This document shows, in pieces, positions 55,520 through 64,000 of a DNA stretch of 64,000 bases. Position numbers and translations under genes: made by a program. Positions within the stretch are counted from its first letter, which is position 1. The number at the start of each line of letters is the position of its first letter. This DNA is from Galeopsis tetrahit (taxonomy: Eukaryota; Streptophyta; Magnoliopsida; Lamiales; Lamiaceae): contig OY776126.1 of NCBI GenBank assembly GCA_963675135.1, positions 20,835,195 to 20,899,194 of the forward strand, read 5' to 3'. The notes below the pieces were generated by a model. It was not told the DNA's origin. It saw only the letters and a program-made list of their open reading frames with translations, and searched no databases.

Positions 55520-57020
55520 TAATATATATTAAACTATATTTATATTTATTGAGTTGGACTCTTAATTAATGTTTGAGAATAGGAGATCACTATCTTTGCA
55601 TTTCAATTCTAGCGGACAATAAATTATTTAAATTTTTTTCTATTTTTTTATTAATTGTTATTCATTAATTCTTCTATTTTTAATTACATTGTGCATTTTT
55701 TTAATCATGCATGGTATATATATTGTTTCATTATTTGCATTTATTAGATCTCACTTAATCTACATTAATGATAAATATTGTTATATTTATGTATTTTGAA
55801 ATATTTAATAATAAATATTGATATAATTGATGTAAATGTTAGTGTTAAATTATATTTTTTGGCCCCCTCACCCCCGAATCCTGGTTCCCTCCAGGGTAAA
55901 TTAACGACCTTTCATATTAATATTTATATAAGAGTGATGATGAGGGGGGCTTATCAAAATTTCAATACTTGCAATAACTTAATTTTTTTATTTTTAAATT
56001 AAAATCGTATAGAATTTTTCTAAATAAATAAACTTGCACGATATATAAATTTAACTAATAGAATAAAGAAAGAGAAAAGAAGAATAAAATAAGTAGTGAC
56101 TTTTTTTGTAAAATAAAATGCATGTATCTCATATTTTAAAGTAATTAGTAATATTAATATAATGAGTTGTTTGGTTATAATTAATATATACTCCATATAG
56201 TGATAGTCAAACTTTTTAATTTTATGAGTTTAATACAATTTTAATATATGAAAAAAAATCACACAATAATAATGACATGTGTATTAATGACATGTGTATT
56301 AAGATGTTGACCCATCAGCGAAATTAATATAACCCCAAATGTCATTATTTGAAATCAATTTTCCTTCAAATTAACAAATTAAAAGCTTTCATCATCTCTT
56401 ACACCATGATCATTAATAATATGATCTAACTTCTGTGAAAACTACCAATCAGTAATTAATTAAGAATAAATCTACAATTTTATGAATTCAGTTATGTTCA
56501 TACAATTTCAATTTAAGATATGAATTCATTTATGTTTATGCTGTTATAATGGTTTCTACTACTGCTATAAATATAAATACTGTTAAATTTTATGTCGATT
56601 ATATTTGTTAAGTTTTAATTATATTCATGCTGTTAGAATGATTTCTACTACTGCTATAAATACTATAAGTCTTTTGTTGCTTTGTCGTTATATTTGGCAA
56701 ATTTTCATCACACCATTATATAGCATGAAACCCAAATGACATTGCTATCCATTAATGAATCTTTTTATTAACTAGAGAGCTTTCATCAAATTTCAATTTA
56801 AGATATGATTTCAATTATGTTTATATTGCTATATAATTGCTATAAATACAATCAAGTCTGGTTGCTTTCTCTTGCTTATATTTTATATCATATTTTATGT
56901 TAGTTATATTTAGTAAATTTTCATCATAACATTGTGTAACATAAAACCCCAAATACCCCCAATTTTCTTTCAAATTTATTAATTTGGCAATTTCTAATTT
57001 TCTTTATTTCTATTAACTAC
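54450..57020. repeat. Cluster of degenerate repeats, about 300-450 bases each
   Basis: Blocks with cattacttgaga, caattttccttcaaattc, attaatttggtc, agagctttcatc, taagaatcaatctacaa, and tttcaatttaagatatgatt recur in the same order near 54465, 54920, 56335 and 56745, with partial copies between. A (TA)n run lies at about 55463-55511. Non-coding. The pattern looks like an old, diverged tandem array broken by insertions. Confidence 0.65.
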
Positions 57021-58420
57021 TCCAAGGATGCTATTAAAATACAAAATACTTTTCATCAAATATTTACACCCATGTTTCTTACAAATTGACTCACTTAATT
57101 TCCAGTACAATTGTAGTGGGTGTATTTAGAAAAAAAATGTCAATCTTAAATAATAATCTTTCAAATATACTGCTATAAACAAAACATTTTAAAGAAACTT
57201 CTGAAACTATATAGGTGAAGTTGCAGGATGAATCATGAATGCACGTATCTCTAATCTAAGTTCAACTTTTTCTTCTTCATACATATCTCAATTACATCTC
57301 TCAATCTTTTCTGTATTTCTTGTAAGAATATTTGATAGTTTTTTAGATTGAGTCTAATATAAGTTCAACTTTTCTTCTTCATACATCTCTCAACCTTTTC
57401 TATATTTCTACATTTTTTTATGTATTTCTTGTAAGAATATTTGATAGTTTTTAGATTGAGTGATGTATTCCATTTGGGTGATACTTATTATTTTAAAAAG
57501 TGAGTAACAACATGCATACATACTTTTCAAAAAAGAGTAACTATCTCTCTCTCCTCTTTTAATTTAGCAGATTTGATGGAGGATTGCTTCCATTCTAGTT
57601 GTTGATTCTAAAAGCGAAAACACACAAAAACCTAAACATACACGTACCTCCGGCTCCGACGAGTCGCCACGACCTTCCAATGGATTTGCAGACAAAGCAA
57701 AGACAGAGTAGATAGTCGCTGTGCCTCTCTCTCGCTCGGACTGTACAAAGCAGATGGTCTAGGGCTAAGTATTTGAATAAGGATTCAAGTTAAGAGGAAA
57801 TTAAAAAAAAATATGACGTGCCCCGACCACTCAAAAAAATAGAAAAAATGACGTGGACTGTTACACAAAGACGATTGGTTCAAACACGTAAGAGTATTTT
57901 TCCGGCTTTTTTAATAGGATTTTATTATTTAAAAAAAAAAATAATATAATATTATTATTTGAGAGTTGTTTAATAAAATAAAGAAGAGCGAATTTCTTCC
58001 ATTGTGAGTCCCAAATCTAACTTTATAGAATGCATCAGTCCCAATGACTCGATGAGGGATACATATATTCAATTTAATTAACCTTTATTACACTATATTT
58101 AATTTAATTACAATAATCTCTTTGGTCAAAAAAAAATATATAGAAAGAAACATTTGGTGTTACTTGTTATTTTAAGAAGTGAGTAACAACATGAATACAT
58201 ACGTTTTAAAAAAGAGTAACTAACTCTCCCTCTCCCACGAGTCTTAAAATTTTTTGAAGTATTTAATAAGGATTTTAAAAAAAATTTAGATGTTACTCTA
58301 TTAATTTTGTTGAATTCTCTTTCAAAAATATAAATAAATTTTACTATTCAAAATTGTTCTAAAAATTAGATATTTCAACGGATTCTCTCAAAAAACTCTA
58401 AGACGAAAGAATCAGAAGTA
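57021..58420. other. Intergenic sequence with a direct repeat and exon-like GC patch
   Basis: The motif aagtgagtaacaacatg followed by catacat..aaaaaagagtaact occurs near 57498 and 58180, a direct repeat of about 80 bases. Between them, 57640-57770 is GC-richer; its minus strand ends in a donor-like gtacgtgt after ggagccggag, like a leader exon. No ATG or protein frame supports a gene. Confidence 0.35.
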
Positions 58421-58560
58421 GGGATGGCAATATTGATCCGACCCGGGGTACCCACCTCACCCCGCGAGCTTTGGATCAAGTCGAATACGCCCCGTATTAA
58501 GTATGGGTCGGGTCTGAATCTTACGTCCGACATGCGGATATCTGACCCGTCCCGAATTAA
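58420..58560. mobile_element. hAT-like MITE end fragment
   Basis: gtagggatggcaatattgat followed by ccgacccgggg and gggtcgggtc words is typical of one end of abundant plant hAT-type MITEs. The opposite end was not found, so it is probably truncated. Confidence 0.45.
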
Positions 58561-58578
58561 TATATAAATTTTATATAG

Positions 58579-58609
<31 letters not shown>

Positions 58610-58859
58610 TTATTGGTAAAATATTATATATATATAATATTAATTTAAAAAAAAACACTTCACATTGAAAAAAAAAAAAAAACTCTTCCCAATATATGTA
58701 AATCATAAAAAAAATATATTTCACAATCTGTGAAGTTTATAAAAATCCATATAAAATCAATAAAAAAAATCAGTCAAACTCTACATGAACTCTAGATTTT
58801 CCATCTACTTTTTAAAGTCAAAAAAAAAATTCAATAGGAATACACCCCCTTAATTTTAA

Positions 58860-59700
58860 TTGAGTAGATAGATACATTAAGATATGATTTAGTGAGATTG
58901 CACTGTTCATAGTTTGAAAAGTTAATTTAAAAATAACGTTTGGATTGATGGATTGAATTTTGAAATTTATATGCAAGTTGTTTGGATGATAGGATAAAAT
59001 TGAATTTTAGTGTCAAATGTCAAACATACATTTACATTAATTTTTATATTTTTTATATTCACATCAATTGATATGCATTTTTTTGTCATGTATCTGTTTT
59101 TTTTTTTTTTTCTATTTATCTCCTACATTGTTTTTTTAGATGCAATTTAGGAATTAAAATAAAATTAAGCAAACGGAATTATATCTACAAACAAATTGCA
59201 TAATTAAGTTGTTTCATTAGTAAAAATACAGCTAACAAGTACAACTTCATTAGGAACAATTTTATTAAATTGATTGGTAAGATGGACTTTCCACGTTGAT
59301 CTTTATAAGGAACTAAAAATTGGACTAATTAAACTCATCTCTCACCCAGGACAGAAAATCACCCTGTGGTGTACTGGTGGAAAAGTTGTCTCGGGCTCAA
59401 CTTCTTTCTCAGGCCATAAGAAAAGCTGGGAAAATTAGTCAATCCAGTCTTTCCCTTAAAACCAAACGTGCCCTGGGCTCGTTTGGTTCGTTTGACATGA
59501 TAGATATGTTAGGACATGATATAATGAGATTACACTGTTCATAATTTGAAAAGTTGATTTAAAATTTATGTTTGGATTGATGGATTGAACTTTTAATTTT
59601 ATATGATAATTTATATTCAAGTTGTTTGGATTGTGGGATAAAATTGGATTGTAGTGTAAAATGTCAAAAATGCCCTCAAACATTAGTTTTTATATTTTAT
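58860..59700. repeat. Two direct copies of a MITE-like segment
   Basis: A segment of about 190 bases with actgttcata, tttgaaaagtt, tttggattgatggattgaa and aagttgtttgga occurs at about 58870-59060 and 59500-59700. The second is preceded by gggctcgtttggttcg (59474), a common MITE terminus. Both are non-coding. The intervening sequence is AT-rich. Confidence 0.6.
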
Positions 59701-60464
59701 TTTCACAAAACTCTTCTATTTTGCTTTACGTTTTTATTTATTTCTATTAATTATTTTACTAATTACTATTAATTATTTATGATGTAATTTACATTTTGTA
59801 AAATTATTTACTACTCCGTATTAATTATTTATTATGTAATTTACATTTCATTTTGTAAAATTATTTAGGTAATTGAGTTGAGTGGGATTGACCTTAAAAA
59901 ATTTAGACTCAAACAAGTTTGACTCGAATTTTAAGTATAGAAATCAAGTCGTGTTTGAGATCATTTACACCCCTATTCATGCAGCATACTAATAAAAGAT
60001 TCTAGATGATATTAATTCGAAAAACATGAACATTTCAATAATAGTTCTTAAGGTAGGCGAAGCAAGGGGGCTGCTAGACTTTGGTTATCTTCACTCTGCC
60101 ATTTCTTTTCAATTTGCATTACTTTGGAAATAAATCAATAAAGGTTAATATACTTCACCACAAAATTGATTATTAGTTGAAGCAATAAACGATAATTTAA
60201 ACAATTTGGACACCAAATGCAAAAATAATACCCCAAAGATAGCAACAGTCATAACACAGATCCAACACAACTACAAATCATACATGACTAATTATTTCGA
60301 GGTTGGAGCGTCTAGATCTACATAGAAAATACAATTTGTATGCTTAATTATTCATATACCCTTGAATCCACCAAAATGTAAACAGCAGATTCAGTATAAA
60401 TGCATCCCAACTAAAAGCAAATGTACACTTGTACGTATCTAGTGTTTCCTGTCAATTCACAACA
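59701..60464. other. AT-rich intergenic sequence
   Basis: No coding signal, element end or structured repeat was found, apart from a short repeated ttatttatgatgtaatttac motif near 59770 and 59825. Confidence 0.4.
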
Positions 60465-61602
60465 TTATATGAATACATGAGCTTTCTCAAGACGTGTCCA
60501 TAAACAATGTAGTAGCAAACATTGTACATACAATCTTAACCCCCCATTCGTAAACTTTCTTTGATCTGGTGTTTCCTGGAATTCCTGCACAATTAAGTTA
60601 GTTATTCAGAAAGTCATAAAACTCGCAAGACCGTCAATTAGTAGTTCAAATTGAATTCAACAAAAATACCTCACACAAAAATATCCCAATATCGTTTAAT
60701 TAACCCTGTCTCTTGCTAAATGAAAATTATGTACTACACGTCGGGTTAGAACTTAAACGCAAGATATGTGTTCTAAAGTTCAAGTAACATCAAGCAAACC
60801 TCAGCTGCATTCACCGTCAGCCATGATGACAAATCTGCATTCTACAAGATAAAAAGTTGTTTAAAATAAGCATTACATACAACATGCGTACGAGGCCCAA
60901 CCGATCAAAACACCTCTTTATTTATCTAGAACACATTCAGGAAAGAAAATGTACTTTTTTTAATATTAAAAGAAGAGAATGTCATAAAACTAATCAAGCT
61001 AATACAAGTGATTCCTATTTCGACTATATAGAAGGTCTTCTGCTTGATCAATGCTAGCATTATGTTATTTAAAAGCACACGTTAAAAATAAATTAGGCAA
61101 ACAAATCATATCTACAATCAAATTACATACACAATTCAATAATAGTTATGTTACAGATTTAACACCGCGATGGTTCGATTGAAAAATAAGATAGATTCAC
61201 TACAATCAAATGCACTGAAATCCATAATCAAATGCGCGGGCACCAATTAATCAAAAAAATTTGCAGAATAAATATCTAACATAAACCCAAAAATGAAAAG
61301 AAACGACTTTTCGTTCCTGGTGCAATTTTATTCTAATTAATATGATTTAAATTTTTAATTAAAAGAAAATAAACTAACATTGCAAATGACTTTGCCATGG
61401 GAATTCACTTCAAATTCAACCTGAACATTATTTGGTTGACGATGTCGCGGTATTAATTCCTGTCGAACGAGCCGACGGTGGCTTAAGCCGGAAAGTTCGA
61501 AGTCGAACCAACAGCAGCGGCCGACCGTACGCTCAACTCGGTGGTTGTATCCAAGTCGCAGGGTTTCAGGATTTGTAGAACTGTGTCTTCAATCTTACCA
61601 TC
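60465..61602 (-). pseudogene. Relic related to transcriptional coactivator KELP (DEK-C-like)
   Basis: On the minus strand from 61602: KIEDTVLQILKPCDLDTTTE, SVRSAAA, a frameshift, then ELSGLSHRRLVRQ, as in the DEK-C-type N-terminus of KELP-like coactivators. The segment ends at a donor-like gttagt after VEFEVNSHGKVICN (61379). Two further exon-like pieces with AG..GT borders, 60800-60841 (NADLSSWLTVNAAE) and 60465-60584 (EFQETPDQ), join in phase and might be a diverged PC4 part. The ATG just upstream is out of frame, and a TAA directly precedes the frame. I judge it a decayed gene; the DEK-C half is better supported than the rest. Confidence 0.45.
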
Positions 61603-62286
61603 TTACGCCGTTGGAGAAAAAAAAACTCGAAAGAGCCTTTGGGCAAGAGAAGAAGAAAATGGCGAATTTTAGGGTTATCATATTATATATTGGCAGTTCT
61701 GTAATTTCTCATATAAATAAGAGTGATTTAGTAATTTCTGGGTTTTTTCTATTACTATTTTGAAAGTTGAGTTTCTTCAATAGCTCGTGGGGGGTTTAAT
61801 TGTGAAAATAGTAAAGTGAAATGAGTGGGCTTTGTTAATTACTCATATACTAGAAAATTCATGCAGTCAACATTGAAAGAACTTTAGAAATTTTTTGTCT
61901 GGTAGGAGGAGTTAGAGTGTTGTTGATAGAGACGAGGAAGATCATATGCCTAAGCTTTGGGCTTTTGAGAGGGGCAATTTTGAATGATGTTTTTCATTTA
62001 TAAAAAATCATTAGGTTAAATTTTTCATGTATAGCAAAAGAATTGTTGTTGTTCGTATAAAAAACGAGTCATCTTTCAGTTTCTTAGGCAAGAGAGCTAT
62101 TTATGCTTCAAAAGAGAATCTGGATTCTTGTAGCTACCATTCACTACAGTTTCTACTGTTACAGTACATGAAATTTGTTTTTATGGAAATGTTTTGTTAA
62201 GTTTTCTGCAATGTTTTGATTCTCAATAGCCTATCACTTTGTATGATTTGATTTTCGTTAATATGTATTGAGACAATAATCAGAAT
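61603..62286. other. Intergenic sequence before the gypsy copy
   Basis: The first 100 bases may be promoter of the KELP-like relic. The rest is AT-rich and without recognisable content up to the sharp start of the long repeat at 62287. Confidence 0.4.
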
Positions 62287-64000
62287 TTATTTTTCGACTT
62301 CGTCCACCAACTCAAAATTTTCCTTCTTAAGAGAACCAAACCAAATTTACCCAAAACACAAGAATCTTAGGACTATTTCAGAATAGAAATAACCAAAAAT
62401 TAAGTCGATTTCACCACTCAAACATGAATATCAAATCCAATCGTCAATTAGGACAAACTACCCAAGATCACAACATATTTAACAAAAAGAAAAATCCAGC
62501 CACTAACTCATATGCAAATACTCACGTTGTCACGTTTCAAACCTTCAAGCATGCATAACATCAACATACACAAAGAATAAGAGGAGCACCCGCACATGAT
62601 ATAAATCATCCCCCCACATGCACTCAGATGGGTGATAATCCCTAGCACAAAAGCACATACACAAACAAAGCATAACATCATAGATTAACAAAAATAGAGT
62701 GAAATAGGGTTACCGAAGTCTAAGTAGATCGCGAGTGTTGAGCCGCCAACAATCGTAGAATTCCCGTGATGTGGTAGCCATGAACCTTCCTCTCAAATTA
62801 TCTAAGCCCAATCCAGCCCGTCCTAGAAAAATATAAGTATGAAGAGCAACAAAGAGTAGAACATTATTAATAAAAAAATAGAATAAAAACAAGATCAAGA
62901 ACAAAAGGTAAAAGAAAATAAAATAAAAATATTGGGTTGCCTCCCAATCAATGCCTTTTCTAAACGTTGGCTCGACGACCAACTTCTCTTTCACGTAATA
63001 GGAGTAGAATAACTCTCTCTAGTTAGTGACATTTTGCATTGAGAAACAATCTTCTCTTCGATCAAGATATTTTCATTCCAAGGTAGCCATTGTTTGTCGG
63101 CGTAAATCTCATTTAGTAGTTTAACATATCTCGAAATTTGCTTTGTTGGCTCAACTAATGGTATGTTGATCTCAACCCTTCGAAAGACATCGACTAATTG
63201 TTGTTCCTTGGCATCTTTCTCGACCTATTTGAGCCTGGAGGGAAAGGGAATTGATGCACAAGATTTTACCTTACTTTTCTGTTCTGGTACACTGACAATG
63301 AGGGGGTCAGTGTCTGTCTTTGCGTCCAGATTTTTCAGCCACAAGAAGCTCGTCTCGGGCTTCAATAGAACAATAGGCCCCTCGAGTCTCTCCTCTATGT
63401 CGATTCGATTAAACTCAACAACATCTTCCACTAGATTTTCATTCCATTGTGTTTGCAATTAGCTTATGACACCCGTCATTTGGCTCAGTTGAACTTCCAT
63501 ACTCCTCTGTCTATCAACCAAGTCCTTAAATCTCAATTGGACAGTCTCTTGAAAACTCAACTTGCTCGACGTCATATCAAATCTTCTAAAGAGGGTTTAA
63601 AGTTTTCCTCATACCTGAAATTATATATAGCAGAAAGAATATAGAGAATAAACCTGCAAACAATTTATAGAATTTGAACAAGAAAACACTGAGAGGGTCA
63701 GTTTTAGTTCAATTCAGCAAAACAGATTAACAATTAACAGCAGAGCAGCAAAATAGCAAATACAACCACGAGAATTTTTTTCTTTTTTAGGAATTTCTGG
63801 ATTTTTTTGACAAAAATTTCAATTAACTTTAGCACCATTCCCTCGGGACACCAATTATTTAATTACACTCTTTCAAAAACAAAAATGTTTATTTCATTAC
63901 AAAGATAAGTTGAATTTGAGCTGAGTTTAGAGTACTTTAGTAGTACAAGTTAAAATTAATATTTTTTAGCAAACTTACAATAATATAACTCTTAAATTGC
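62287..64000. repeat. Long direct repeat, copy 2 (deleted gypsy-type element)
   Basis: Same orientation and nearly same sequence as 48711-50416, continuing to the window end. It keeps the ggcaaccca motif (minus strand, near 62935), the gag-linker relic and the leader motif near 63830-63852. Here the LTR-like part seen left of copy 1 is absent, so this copy is truncated at 62287 or was duplicated without it. Confidence 0.88.
63000..63460 (-). pseudogene. gypsy gag-protease linker relic, copy 2
   Basis: The minus strand reads NRIDIEERLEGPIVLLKPE, then LDAKTDTDPLIVSVPEQKSK and IPFPSRLK, followed after a stop by the same VFRRVEINIPL-type block as copy 1. A deletion of 12 bases relative to copy 1 (near 63338) removes some residues but keeps frame. 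It is an Athila/Tat-type gag-protease linker without downstream domains. Confidence 0.6.

Noticed and set aside
57640..57770. First exon of an unknown minus-strand gene
   Set aside because: A donor-like site exists but there is no ATG-led frame or downstream exon that can be recognised.

Overview
This window is AT-rich nuclear DNA from a flowering plant, most likely a eudicot. The evidence is spliced plant genes with GT..AG introns (an ALOG/LSH regulator, a plastid-type uroporphyrinogen decarboxylase, a Tubby-like F-box protein) and plant transposon families (Ty1/copia, Ty3/gypsy of Athila/Tat type, MULEs, hAT and Stowaway MITEs). Species cannot be fixed from the sequence alone.

Six apparently intact host genes were resolved. 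In order: an ALOG/LSH10-like gene (+, 13665-14219); uroporphyrinogen decarboxylase, five exons (-, 20888-25269); a peptide-N-glycosidase A-type protein, single exon (-, 27401-29107); a Rab3GAP non-catalytic-subunit-like gene, eight exons (-, 30218-33578); transcriptional coactivator MBF1, four exons (+, 39270-41003); and a Tubby-like F-box gene, four exons (-, 43791-46727). All exon joins were worked out by eye from reading frame and GT..AG sites and close to whole codons. UROD, PNGase A and Rab3GAP lie side by side on one strand, which I recall being the order around At3g14910-At3g14930 in Arabidopsis.

The left 13 kb is transposon-dominated: a MULE-like terminal-repeat element, a MULE with long inverted repeats around a FAR1-type transposase relic, and a hAT-type element (4386-10874) that was invaded by a Mutator-type MITE and by a nearly complete copia retrotransposon (5601-10492). 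Between Rab3GAP and MBF1 (35.2-39.0 kb) is a stacked nest of Stowaway, MULE, hAT-MITE, PIF/Harbinger-like and a second MULE that carries an array of short palindromes.

The right third (47-64 kb) is accessory DNA. It has two copies of a deleted gypsy-type element, a tRNA-derived SINE, degenerate repeat arrays, a KELP-like coactivator relic, and, as the most striking structure, a roughly 2.5-kb head-to-head inverted duplication of a DOG1-domain gene (50840-53323). Both DOG1 copies are broken as protein genes, but a transcript across the centre could fold into a long hairpin, the configuration expected for siRNA or young MIRNA loci.
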